Part shown: one piece after another, positions 10,520 to 22,172 of the stretch
Numbering within the stretch: the stretch's first letter is position 1
Layout of the letters: the number at the start of each line of letters is the position of its first letter
From: Strongylocentrotus purpuratus
Taxonomy: Eukaryota; Echinodermata; Echinoidea; Camarodonta; Strongylocentrotidae
Reading direction: 5' to 3'
Length of the DNA stretch: 64,000 bases
Assembly (NCBI RefSeq): GCF_000002235.5
Contig: NW_022145599.1
Span: forward strand, 27,417,856 to 27,481,855
Program-made: the position numbers and the translations under genes
The notes under the pieces: generated by a model
The model's database searches: none
The model's input: the letters and a program-made list of their open reading frames with translations, nothing else
Told to the model about the DNA's origin: nothing

Positions 10520-12201
10520 CAGGGGCGGCCGAGCGACTTTCAAAGTGGGGGGGGGGCACCAACAAACAAGGGCACTTTCTGGAAAAAAGGGCACCTACAG
10601 TGGGAAATCTCAAAGCGAAAATATACAATTTTTAGACATTGGTATATACCCCTACATTGTGATTACATTATCAGGGATGATTTCAATATTTGTTTCTCTT
10701 CATACATCATACAAGATATCGCTTAAGCATCAAACTTTACAGTTGGGTGTGATGTCTGAATATGCATTTACGAGCGAGCGAAGCGAGCGAGAAAATTTTT
10801 AAAGATCTGTGAGGTCGCAGTGCGAAAAATTACATCTTATAAAGAGGAAAAAAGCCAATCGTGATGGAGTTATAAGCACATACTCATAACGGAAGACTGA
10901 AAAGACCTTTGATAAGTAACATAATTATATAATCTTTAAATGCGAGCGAGCGCAGCGAGCGAACTTTGGGGGAAACTGCTCTTAGTCGCTTTAAATAAGG
11001 GGCACGTTTAATGATTACATGAAAAGGGGCCAATTATCGAAAGGGATAAGACACTTATTAGAAAAGAAAAGGAAAGGAGCACGTGTATAAGTACAAAGGA
11101 TAATTATAAGAGGTGAAAATGAGGCATTTTTTCACTTGAAAAGAGGCACTCACCAGTGATGAAAAGGAGGCGTTTACGAAAATGTGAAATAGGCATTTGT
11201 TGACGGAAAAGGGGCACCCATCAGATTTTAATAGGGTCATTTATAAGAGGTGAAAAGGGATAGGTCCCTTATTAGAAAGGAAAAGGGGCACGTATCATTA
11301 TTAAAAGGGGAATTATCAGAGTTGCAAAGGGGCACTGACCAGATATGAAAAGGGGCACTTATGAAATTGTAAAAAGGGCACTTATAATAAAGGAAAATGT
11401 GCATTTGTTGAATGAAAAGGGGGCACCGTTCAGATGTTTAAAAGGGGCAGTTATGAGAAGGGGAAGGGGAAGTTATGAGAAGGGGAAGGAGCTCTCTCTT
11501 TTTAATGGGGGCACTTATCATAAGGAAAAGGGGCACTTATTAGAAAGGGAAAGGGGAAGTTATGAGAAGGGGAAGGAGCTCTCTCTTTTTAATGGGGGCA
11601 CTTATCATAAGGAAAAGGGGCACTTATTAGAAAATAAGAGGGGCACATGTTAAAATGAAAGGTGCGCTCATCCGAGTTTAAAAAGGGGTAGTTATTAAAA
11701 GGAGAAGGGGCACTTCTTACGAAGGAAAAAAGGGGAAGTTGTCAAAGTAAAAAGAGCACCTCTCAGTTTTGAATAGGGCAATCATAAGAGGTGAAGGGGG
11801 CACTTATTAAAAGTGAAAAGGGGCACTTCTCGTACCTGAAAAGAGGCACTTACTAGAGATTAAAAAGGGCACTTATTCAAGATAATTTCAAGATTCATGA
11901 GAATGGAAAATGAACATTTATTGCAAAGGAAAATGGGAACATGTCGAAGGAAAAGGGGCACGTGTCAAAAATAAAAAGGGCACTCGTCAGAGGTGAAAAG
12001 GGGAAAGGGGCACTTTTACTAAGTAATAGGGGCACTTGTCAAAGTAAAAGGGGCACCTTTCCTATGTAAAAGGGGCACTTCTTACAAAATAAAAGGGGCA
12101 CTTTTCCTATGTAAAAAGGGGCATTTTGGGGGTATCTGAAAAAGTGGGGGGGCACTGTGCCCCCCCCCCTGCCCCCCCCCCCCCCGGGAGGGCCGCCTCT
12201 G
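10520..12201. mobile_element. hAT-like non-autonomous element filled with a minisatellite
   Basis: The termini CAGGGGCGGCC and GGCCGCCTCTG are inverted repeats. An exact 8-bp target duplication GCCCATGG flanks both sides (10512-10519 and 12202-12209), as is usual for hAT elements. Apart from its ends and a CGAGCGAAGCGAGCG palindrome zone near 10770 and 10945, the body consists of degenerate repeats of AAAAGGGGCACTTAT type from about 10980 to 12130, including an 86-bp exact duplication around 11470-11640. No transposase is present. Confidence 0.85.
10980..12130. repeat. GGGGCACTTAT minisatellite
   Basis: Degenerate tandem units of roughly 15-35 bp, each centred on AAAAGGGGCACTTAT/GTC, in one orientation throughout. 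An open frame of about 100 codons across 11345-11653 is simply this repeat translated. Confidence 0.9.
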
Positions 12202-12209
12202 GCCCATGG

Positions 12210-12799
12210 GTCTGTATGTTTTTATTGAACTGTTTGTATAATATAAACATGTATATTACGTGTGTTTACATGTATTTGTATTTTTTTTTAATTAATGTAA
12301 ATCTATGAAGAATTGCATTTGAATAAAAACATATGAATAAGTTACATTCATATAGGCGTAATTATATCTATCGTAACAAAAAAACATTCAAACAGAAATC
12401 TGAATTACCGTTAGATTCTAAACTCATTGTATTTAGACTACTTTATCAATGGCTTGCTGTCATTGAATTGGATTGAACGGGCCCAAAGTCCCTGTTGGAC
12501 CTAAAGTTCGCGGGAAATTGTATTATTGCGAAACTTATTACTCTGTTGTAACACCTAATAACTAAGTACCTGATTAATAGTGTATAAATATGGCGAAGAG
12601 CAGTAGCCGTGTCTTGATATCATACACAAATAATATGGGCTCAAAACCACTGGTTGTTATTTGGGATTTTGGTCCCGTATAACTGACGTTACATTTGGAA
12701 CTTATTTTAAGCTTATTTTAACAATTATTAACAGAGTCATTTCATCAATAGTTATATTTATCGTCAAAACGAGTCTTTAAACACAAACACACATGCACA
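12210..12799. other. intergenic DNA with copies of neighbouring modules
   Basis: About 12385-12490 matches the spacer 6130-6228. About 12730-12795 (AATAGTTATATTTATCGTC followed by ACAC runs) matches 19322-19400 and 22745-22860. No coding segment is supported. Confidence 0.6.
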
Positions 12800-14060
12800 C
12801 ATAATTATAATCATCATCAGTATCGTCATCATTAATGAGTAAAGCAGCGTCGGGATCAATCACCCTTTATTATGCTAACATCACGGCTTCCAGGCAAGTG
12901 TACCCTCACAATCCCTTTCTGATTCCCTCTCTCTTTGTTAACCTCAATCTTATCAATATTTCGAATAAACATTATGAAGATAGATCTTCAAGCTTTACGA
13001 TGAATACTGTTTTTAAATCAATTGTCCTCCTTTTCTAAACTTGAAACTTGGAAAAGAATATTCAGCGAAAAAAAATACTTGGCAAGACACACGAGGTGCT
13101 TTGAAATTATTATTGTTATTTTTATTTATTCGGCCAAAAAAAAGTGTATACAAAGAATTACATAGAAGAACAACTCATACAAAACAAAGGATGGAAATCA
13201 TTTAAAAAACATTAATGTGGGTCCAATGAGCATTTCCAAGTTGCCAGGAAAGGAGCAGGCAAACTAAATCAGCGATACCGTGAAGGTCCCCCATTCCGAA
13301 TAATAAGGTGGGTAAACTATTTTGTGGGTATACAAGTATCATGCGAATCGGCGGGTGTGGAGGTCCCCCATTCCGTATAATAAGGTGTTTAAACTATTGT
13401 GTAAATACAAGTACCATACGACTTGAGTGTGAGGGATAGACAGGGTTTTGCGCGCCAAAAAACACTCCAAATTTTTGACGTCACCAGTTTAGGGACTTTC
13501 TTGATACCTTGGAATTTCCCTATAGGCTTTAGAAACTTAACAAGCCGCAAAGTTTGTGGACAAACACAGTCAGCTAAAACTGATCTACGACTGTCATATC
13601 TTGTTGTTATCATCCCCAAAACATTGCGTTATAGGCCTATACAAACGCATGAACAAAATATAGCAATGTTTATTTAATCTTGCATTGAGCGGAGTGGTGG
13701 GCAACTGATATTTAGGGATTAGGTTCTTTCGAGCTTTGTTAAAAACCCACTGCATTCAACCAAATCATGTTCTTTGTCGTGTAATAAACTGGTATACAAA
13801 ATAAAATCATCCACTTCTGTCAATCATCGTAATGTGTTGGGTCTGTACCCCCACCCCTTCTCTCCATCTCCTTTCCTCTCTCTCTCTCTCTCTCTGCCCC
13901 CTTCTGCCTCTCATCCTCGCATTTTATCATCTCCCCACTCGCCCTCTATCCCTCTCCTTTTTTTGACAAAATGACACACCTTTTCTCTCTTTCTCTCTAA
14001 TTCTATCTCACATTTTCATTTGCTTCTATAATTCCCTAAAATTGATTTTCAAACTTTAGA
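12800..14060. repeat. module M1, copy c
   Basis: Third copy of the 6945-8091 module, more diverged, with a local extra segment around 13100-13310. A GCGCGCCAAAAA word near 13450 and TTTTTGACGTCACC near 13476 again give the E2F-like plus CRE-like pair. It continues directly into module M2 unit A. Confidence 0.8.
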
Positions 14061-14154
14061 AGAAAAAAAAAAAGATTTGGTAATCATCTTCGTGTCTGGA
14101 AAAAAGAGTATCAATTTTGTTTGGGATTTAGACTATTAAGATCACACGAATTTG

Positions 14155-15771
14155 AAACGACGCGATAAGTTGAGCTATCAAAAGATATACAGTGCTTCCC
14201 AGAAAAAACGAAACCGAGAAGTATCGATATTTTATCATAACTTAATCACAACCATAATTAATAAAAAATACATATTTGGAAAGCTTATATATTTCACGCA
14301 AAGTGATTAAAAGCAATTTGAAGGAAGGAAACCAAAAAGTAATTTGGCGGGCGGTATCTGAATTTCAAAGAAAAATTCATATTTCTAGAAAGTTGAGTTT
14401 CTGCCTTTTCATATGATACCTCAATCAAGAAAAATGAGCCAGGAATAACAAAGTTATGTTTGTTTAAAGTAGCCCTTACATTTTCATAATTTTAACAAAC
14501 GAATTCGTTTTCACTGGGTGCCTGCCGTAGCAAAAAGCAGATTTGACAAAAGACTTAACTCCGTTTCGTTGACAATCAGCCATGCATGAAGACTCTCGTC
14601 TACGGCTGATTGTCAACGAAACGGAGTTAAGTCTTTTGTTAATTTCGTTTATTGATACGGCAGGCAGCCAGTGAAAATGAATTCGTTTAATCAAATTATG
14701 GAAATGCAGGCACTACTTTAAACAAACAGAACTTTGTCATTCCTCGCTCATTTTTCCTGATTGAGGTGTCATAATTATGAAAGGGCAGAAACTCAACTTT
14801 CTAGAAATGTGAATTTTTCTTCGAAATTCAATTACCGCCCGCCAAACGTCTTTTTGGTTTTCTTCCTTCGAATTGCTTTTAATCACTCATGCGTGAAATA
14901 TGCATCATCTGAGTAGCATCACATGGAAGAGGAGACTCTAAGCTTTCCAAATATGTATCATTCATTAATTATAGTTGTGATTAAGTTATGATAGAACATC
15001 GATACTTCTCGGTTTCGTTTTTTCTGGGACGCACTGTATAGAAACCCCGCGTGATCCGTGTGTGTGAAAAGTAGGGAGGGGGTTTGGCGCCAAAACAAAA
15101 AAACTAATTTTACAAGGTAGATAACGTCATCGGAAAAGGACTTTCTAAGCTTTATTAAAAGCTTCGGCTTAAAGAGCGGCTGTACAAGTACTCTTTTGGA
15201 GATCACCTGTATTATTCTTTTCTTTCTTTTCTAAAGTTGCCTAATCCTGTATACAAGCTGTGTCTGAAGGAACAATAAACGATCACATCAAGAGGTCTGA
15301 TAATAATATTTTACTGTAAAAATGGTAAGAAATGAATATCAGTGTGACTTCAATTCATTATGTGGAAATCGTGTCGATGAACCGGGTTGAATGACAAAAT
15401 CTATTCTTTAAAATACAAAAATGCAAGACAAATTTAATCTTTAATGATTTAGTCTAATCATAATAGGAAAAATATATATGTGTGCAGACAAAAATCTTGA
15501 AATGAAACTTTATAAAACACTTATGTAGAATCCTACCTTTGGGAAGTTAAAGAGGAATGTCTACACAATTGGTTCCTCTAATTAAAATGGTTGGGAGACA
15601 CCAGCTATTCTCAACACAACAGCGCGAATGCTTTCTGCAATATATCTGTCAATAAAAATTCGTCCGCCTTCCTTGAAAAGCTCGAAGTGAATGAAGAGTT
15701 ACTTCATCAATAGTATTATCATATTGCGGAACATTCCTCGCGTCAAAACTGGAGCTCATCACGACTTTGAG
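14155..15771. repeat. module M2 unit A (interrupted)
   Basis: First of three tandem units with a period of about 780 bp. The unit starts near an ATTGGTTGAGCTAT-like word, then GTTTGGCGCCAAAAC near 15085, AAGGTAGATAACGTCATCGG, and a long AT-rich remainder ending CTTTGAGGCGACGTGATTGG. An 847-bp palindromic transposon interrupts it at 14190-15036. Without it the unit is about 770 bp. Confidence 0.85.
14190..15036. mobile_element. 847-bp palindromic Tc1/mariner-type MITE
   Basis: The two halves are near-perfect inverted copies meeting at about 14605 around a loop of about 20 nt. The outer ends read CAGTGCTTCCCAGAAAAAAC and its complement, which is Tc1-like. They are flanked by TA (or TATA) at 14188-14189 and 15037-15038. 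There is no transposase frame. The surrounding repeat unit continues on both sides, so the insertion is younger than that unit. Confidence 0.88.
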
Positions 15772-16551
15772 GCGACGTGATTGGTTGAGCTATATCAACA
15801 GATAGAAACCCCGCGAGAGTTTGGCGCCAAAACTTAGAACTAACTTTACAAGGTAGATAACGTCATCGGAAAAGGACTTTCTAAGCTTTATTTAAAACTG
15901 CAGCTCAGCGAGTGGCACACCTTTTGACAAGTTAATAAGACTCTTTCGGAGATCACCTATATAATCTCCGTTAGTCTTTCCCGATCGTTTCCATTTACCT
16001 AATCCTTTTTACAAGTTGTGATTGAATGAAAAATGAACAGTCTGGCTAGTTTCCACTGTTTATCACGTAGGCCTACTCTCTCACATCCAAAGTTCTGATA
16101 GTAATATTTTAGTGTAAAAATAGTAACAAAAATAATATCAATGTAACTTCAGTTCTTTATGTGGAAATCGTGTCGATTAATCGGGTTGAATGGCAAAGTT
16201 TATTCTTACAAATAAACAAATGCGAGAAAAATAAAATTCAATCATAATAGGAAATGAAATTATGAGTGCAGACAGATATCTTGAAATGAAAACTTTATAA
16301 AATACTTCTGTATAATCCTACCTTTGTGAAGTTAAATAGATATATCTACACAATTAGTTTCTTCAAGTAAAGTGGTTGGGAGGCACCAGCTATTCTCAAC
16401 ACAACGACGCGACGGCTTTCTGAAATATATCTGTCAATGATAGTTCGTCCGCCTTCCTTGAAAAGCTCGAAGCGAATGAAGAGTTACTTCATCAATTATC
16501 AGATGGCGGGACATTCCTCGCGCCAAAACTGGAGCTCATCACGACTTTGAG
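15772..16551. repeat. module M2 unit B (intact)
   Basis: Complete 780-bp unit: GTGATTGGTTGAGCTATATC, GTTTGGCGCCAAAACTTAG near 15821, AAGGTAGATAACGTCATCGG, then AT-rich sequence to CACGACTTTGAGGCGACGTG. The next unit begins immediately. Confidence 0.9.
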
Positions 16552-18030
16552 GCGACGTGATTGGTTGAGCTATATCAATAGATAGAAACCCCACGCGACT
16601 TCCGTGCGTGTGAATAGGAGGGCGGGAGTTTGGTGCCAAAACTTAGAACTAACTTTACAAGGTAGATAACGTCATCGGAAAAGGACTTTCTTATACCCCA
16701 TTCACAGTGGCCTCAAACACCGCGACAGCAGCGGGACTGTCCCGCTGCTGTCGCGGTGTTGTCTTCAGTGTGAAGGCTCGGACCCGTTATAAACTATCGC
16801 GGGATAACACCGCCTCGCGATAACGCCGCGACAAACTATCGCTAGGTTCGCCTAGCTACAGCAGCGGGACAGTCCCGCTGCTGTCGCGGTGTTTACTCAG
16901 TGTGAAGGCTCTCCGCTATAACACCGCGACAAACAGGTGTGATTTGTTTACTTACCTATCACTGACCTCTTTTCTCCAGCAATGGGGAACATAAAGTGAA
17001 ATAGAAATAAAGTAACCAGTGGATTCAAATTGATTTTATTATTATGTAGATATTATAATTATCCAAATAAAAATATTTCACACTTCAAAAAATTAAAATA
17101 TTCTGACTGGAAGCAATAAAAATGCTAGTTTTTTAAAAATTAATATGATCGAGGATACAAAAAGCAACTTGACATGTTTACCTTTTGCAAGCTTGCCTCA
17201 TCGTTTCAAGCAATCGAAAACCCCGCGCTGAAGTATTTCCGGTCATATCGGGGTCACTCGCGGGTCATGAGCCATGCATACACGTGTTTGTTACGGAGGT
17301 AATAAAAATCACCCGCTGCAGCGTGAATGGGTACATGATATTTATCCCGCTGCTGCAGCGGGATAACTTTTCTACTGTGAATGCATTTGTAGCGGTGTTA
17401 TGGCGGTGTCGCCGCTCCGCTACAACGCCGCTACAAATGTCAAAACCACTGTGAATGGGGTATAAGCTTCATTTAAAACTTCAGCTCAGTGAGTGGCATA
17501 TTTGTTGACAATTTGTTTAGACTCTTTTGGAGATAACCTACGTTAGTCTATCCCGTTCTTTTCCTAATCTTCTATACAACCTGTGTTTGAAGGAACAGTG
17601 AACAATCTGAAAAGTTTCCACTTCTTATCACGTAGGCCTACTCTTTCACATGTAAAGTTATACCAAATGAATATCAATGTAATTTTTTCTTTATGTGGGA
17701 ATCGTGTCGATGAACCGTGTCGAAAGGCATAGTCTATTCTTACAAATACAAAAAAGCGAGACAATTAAAATTCAATCATAATAGGAAAAAAAATATGAAC
17801 GCAGACAGATATCTTGAAATGAAAACTTTATAAAAACTCTTATGTATAATATATACTATTATAATCCTACCTTTGTGAAGTTAAAGAGGAATGTCTGCAC
17901 AATTATTTGTTCCTCCAAGTAAACCGGTTGGTGAAGGCTTTCTGCAATATGACTCGCAATGATAATTCGTCAACCTTCCATGCAAAGCCTAATGCGCATT
18001 AAATAGTTACTTCATCAATTTATTATTTGA
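16552..18030. repeat. module M2 unit C (interrupted, degraded)
   Basis: Third tandem unit. Its E2F palindrome has decayed to TTTGGTGCCAAAAC. A 769-bp transposon interrupts it at 16694-17462, after which the unit resumes with AGCTTCATTTAAAACTTCAG and fades near 18030. Confidence 0.85.
16694..17462. mobile_element. 769-bp non-autonomous DNA transposon with GC-rich hairpins
   Basis: The terminal inverted repeats TACCCCATTCACAGTGG and CCACTGTGAATGGGGTA are exact. The flanks are TTA and TAA, so the target duplication is TA or a slightly mutated TWA, suggesting Tc1/mariner or PIF/Harbinger ancestry. Inside are perfect hairpins, including ACACCGCGACAGCAGCGGGA with its complement across a 1-nt loop near 16732, and another near 16870. 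No transposase frame is present. Confidence 0.85.
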
Positions 18031-18758
18031 TAGAAATCGGTAGGCGCCAAAACCATTGGCGTTGCTACGTGCATGTAGGTGTGCACTCAGCTATACCCCA
18101 ACCCAGGGGAAGCCCCCATTACCTAAATCAGTGTTTATAACTTATTACAAATGTTCAAGAGAGCAATATAGACCGCAGAACAAATGTTTGCTTGTTAAAC
18201 AATCAGTGATTATCCGCCCCTCTCTTTATCAGTAGACAAGTTAAACGCATGTTTGTTAGCCTTTGTCATGTATAAAATCTAACACACACACACACGTGTC
18301 CAAGGATGTTAAGTGTTTACTTTATTCTCAATGAACTTGGTCTGTTGTGATTCTATTAACATGTATCGGTTACACAACACGAATAAGAGACAATATAATT
18401 GAAACTTTGTGAACTGTTGGCAAATTTATTTATGGAAAACTATGAAGTGATTTATTATTCTCTTTTCAGTGATTTTTGGGGTGGGGCTGTGTAAGGACTG
18501 CCTGCCAATCGATGTAGTATGCCTATTATGCACATTGGTGCACATGTAAACACTTTTGCATGACACTAGAACATGCAAAAGTGCTCCAAATTTACCTCTA
18601 TATGTAAACAAAATAACAACAGTAGCACTGGCACTGATTGTGTATCCATTTTACAGCCATCATCAAATTCTGTAGAACTCTTCATGAATTATGAATCTGT
18701 CTGTCACGTATGTATCTATTGAATTTAAACGTTAGCAGTGTCTTAGTATTTAAATTAC
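18031..18758. other. intergenic DNA, nothing coding
   Basis: Contains a short (AC)n run near 18283 and AT-rich sequence. Near 18050 the phrase GGCGCCAAAACCATTGG recalls the E2F/CCAAT module but lacks the rest. No gene is supported. Confidence 0.5.
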
Positions 18759-21700
18759 GCCAGTAAACCATTATTTTTTTTTTATTCATAGAAATCAAGA
18801 GACTAAATAAAGTGGTTGACCACATGACCAATACAAAAAAAATCATGTGCACAACGCATTTGGACTCACGTCAAGGTGACATTGATAATAGATATCGCCT
18901 TGGAAACTCCCGCCTTGCGGTATATCGATGCATTCACACCCGTCATAATATTATGGTAAACAGCCAAGCACACTCTTGGCCATACCGAGACAAAGTGTAC
19001 GCATATTTTTGCAATGTGTAATAGTAGTAATACAGTAATCATTCATTATTTCCAGGCACTAACAGGGCATTAAATAGCTATACAGAATGATGAGTAGAAG
19101 CTATAGGGACAATAGCATGGGAAACCCCTGTAAACATTAAGTACAATAAGGAACAAATCGAGAGAAAAAAAAAGGGGGGGGGGGGTAACAATGATTTTGT
19201 TTTCTTAAGAGATTACTGCCGTATCAGGACAATTACCCCCTGGATAATCATCCCTGGACAACCATCCCCGGAAAATTACCCCCCCCCCCCCCCCGCGGAC
19301 AATTGCTCCCCCGGAAAGTGGACAGAGACATTTTATCAATAGTTGAATTTATGGTCGAAACGAGTAAAAAAAACACATGCACACGCGCACACACACCACT
19401 ATAATGATGTTACACACTTTATCAAATTTAACGTGATTGGATTGGTCTGAGAAAGTGGGCTTTATTACAATGTGGTTCCCGTGTGAACAATCTACTACAC
19501 AACTTGACATCAACACCAAAAGTATCATTTATGGTGCTCAGCTTACATTCATGAAAAGTCTGCAGGATGCTCACGAAAGCCGGATATTTGGCTCATAGAA
19601 AGCTAATACCGGTAAATACATGAATCAGAATCAATCATAAGAGAGATACAATGACATACCTGGCAAATTAAAAGACAAGTTGAATACAGGTCAAGTGACT
19701 ACATCGTAAAATGAACCGTCTAGAGATTATTTAGAAATGTTGCATATATTATGTACTACATAGGAATTTTGGTGTAGGCCTATTATGAAATTATGAAGTA
19801 TCTCTTTGATGGGAAATGAAGTCAATCTTGCTGCAAAGTCACATGTACCCCCGGCCCCCCCCCCCCCACTCAGTGTTATTTAGGGTACGCATATGCTCGT
19901 ACCCTCTTTTTGAAAGCACCCCCTATCTGAGGACTGCCAACATTTCCGAACCCCCCTTTCGCGGGCTTTTCGCGGGCTTTTTTTGCATTGGAGACCCCCC
20001 TAAATCAGAAAAAAATGCTCAATGTACCCCCCTAAATTCGGAATAATTTCTCAGGAGTCCAAAGAGATGAGAGAAAAAAAGAAAAACACCCCCTTTTTAA
20101 AGAAATCTCCGGGTGAAAAGTCAAATACACCCCTTTTCTCACAATTCTCGGGCCGGACTTTGTCGCACGAAAAGTACCCCTTTACCGGACATTTTGGCAA
20201 CACGCATGCGGTCATTCCGACCTCTGAGTGGGGGGGGGGGGGGCCGGGCATGTACCGCACATTGAAGTGGTTATTATGGGTGCATGGCATGGCGTTGTGG
20301 TTAAAACGCTTCAGCTATTTCTCCTCACATTACGATTATAAATGGATATTTGTACTGATATTCTTTCAAACAGGCATGTGAAGAGAGAGAGAGAGAGAGA
20401 GAGAGAGCGTGCGAGAAGGGGGAGGGAAAGCACACACATTCTCTTTCACCTTTAGCAGAACTATTTCTCTCGAGAGGGCGAAAAGAACACGTGGTAAACT
20501 CTTTACTAAGGCTATACCACCGTATAAAACCACTGACTTTCTCACCATGACATGAACACAATATTCCTACTCAAACAACGAAACATATATTTTCTACGAA
20601 GAAAAATGTTTCACTTCCAAAGAAACTAAAGAATAAAATCAACATCTTACCTTACGGAAGAAACGAGTATAGGATGATGTCAAGACGCCACTTGCGTGCA
20701 GGAGTGACATAAACATAAATGATAGTTTGTGTGTCGTCTGCACAAAAAAAGTTTAGCCGAAGACAAAGGAAAGGCCATAAGGTGTATGTTGCGCAATATC
20801 AAAAGGCTCAATATCGAAAGGGGAATATCAGGCGAGGTAACTCAATCTCGCAAGTTCAAACTTTTTCCCGCCAGGAACAATTTCTTGGAAATAAAAGAAA
20901 AAGACGGGTGACAGAGAGAGTGTGTGTGCGTGTTGTATCTCCTAAATTATTGTAACGGGTTTCCTCTAGGGAGAATAAGAAATTCTCGAATTTCTTTGAA
21001 TTATAGTTTAGGATGTCACATGTTTAAAAAATAATCATCATTTGTAATGGATTGTGTAATCCAGGGTCTCCGAGTATACTTCATGCATATATTTTAAAAC
21101 AAATAAAATGAACTAAGGAAAAAATGGTAAGTGGATTCCCGAACAAAGTTTACTGTTCTGAAAACCCCTGTATCCCGTTTAAATATGTGTGCAGTCTGCC
21201 TAAGATAAGATTAAAAAGTCCCGAAATTGTTCAAAGTGTCAAATCAAGCATACCAGGCGAAATATTCCTGCTTTCTTGAAAAGACGTCTTTTGACCCTTT
21301 GAGAACACAATCATGTGGCCTGGAGGCAATGTACTTTGAAGAAAAAAAGCTGTCAGATTATTAAACTAATGTCTTCCTCGCTTCTAAAATTAAAGTCCCC
21401 CTATATTAATTTTTACTGATTCATGAACTCATTGTTAATTGACACCAAATCGACAATTATCCAGACGTTATGATAACCGTTGGCACTTTTTTCTGTCTTT
21501 GCTATTCTGGTACAACAACAAATACAAACTGTTTAGAATTGGATCTGCCTATAGTTTCAGTGAATAAGGACAAAATGGCGTCAAACGTTCTTAGCAACCA
21601 CATACCACCTATTCATATTGCATTTGGCTTTGAATGGGGTTGCGGTAAGGTCATGGGAGTATCGACTTTCGAAGTATGACGTCATTCTAAACAGTTTTTG

Positions 21701-22172
21701 TTGGTTAAAAAATTTGCCTTGATCCAGGCCTCGGCTGCTTGAATGATTTCGCGCTAAACATCATGCGCAGGCTTTGTTGTTTAGAACCAGTAAAACCCGG
21801 ATGACCAGCAAATATGACGTTTGCACTTCGGCATTCTATTCATTACAACTTTTTAAAAATATTCTAAATAGAGGATCGCCAAATCTGGAGAAAAAATGGT
21901 GGGTTTTCTGCAATAAGTATCATGATCATTTAGCAAAATGATATTCGTTTATTTGTTTTCGATGACTAAATGAGTCAGGAGTGTGTCTCAGCATAAAGAA
22001 AACACTGTGAATAAATACAAGTTGAACCAAACAGCTATTAGTCCTTGTATTTCCTCGTGGTCTTTATTACATGCATTGTTAATAACAATTATCGTTCATG
22101 TGAAACCTTAACGGTTCAAAACAACAAAGAAACGTGATATAGTTTGAGACAAGTACACGGGTAATCCATTTC
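18759..22172. repeat. tandem duplication, copy 1 (3.4 kb)
   Basis: Starts GCCAGTAAACCATTATTT and ends ACGGGTAATCCATTTC, where copy 2 begins directly. It contains module M3, a GGACAATTACCCC-type minisatellite patch (about 19215-19310), (GA)n tracts, and a final 700 bp with ATGACGTCATTC (CRE). Compared with copy 2 it has about 0.5 kb extra around 19740-20300, including a MITE. Short frames are not conserved between the copies, so no gene is called. Confidence 0.9.
19850..20248. mobile_element. 399-bp MITE with 8-bp target duplication
   Basis: The inverted ends CCCGGCCCC..ACTCAG and CTGAGTGG..GGCCGGG are flanked by an exact CATGTACC duplication (19842-19849 and 20249-20256). The 8-bp duplication points to a hAT-like transposase. 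It is missing from copy 2 of the tandem duplication. Confidence 0.8.

Noticed and set aside
11345-11653. 102-codon frame rich in Lys/Gly
   Set aside because: It is the GGGGCACTTAT minisatellite read in one frame. The 86-bp exact duplication explains its repeated peptide.
14476-14694. 72-codon minus-strand ORF
   Set aside because: It spans the centre of the palindromic MITE; its peptide is produced by the inverted arms.
21470-21679. 69-codon ORF with an ATGGCGTC start context
   Set aside because: The otherwise almost identical second copy of the duplication does not keep the frame, so coding is unlikely.
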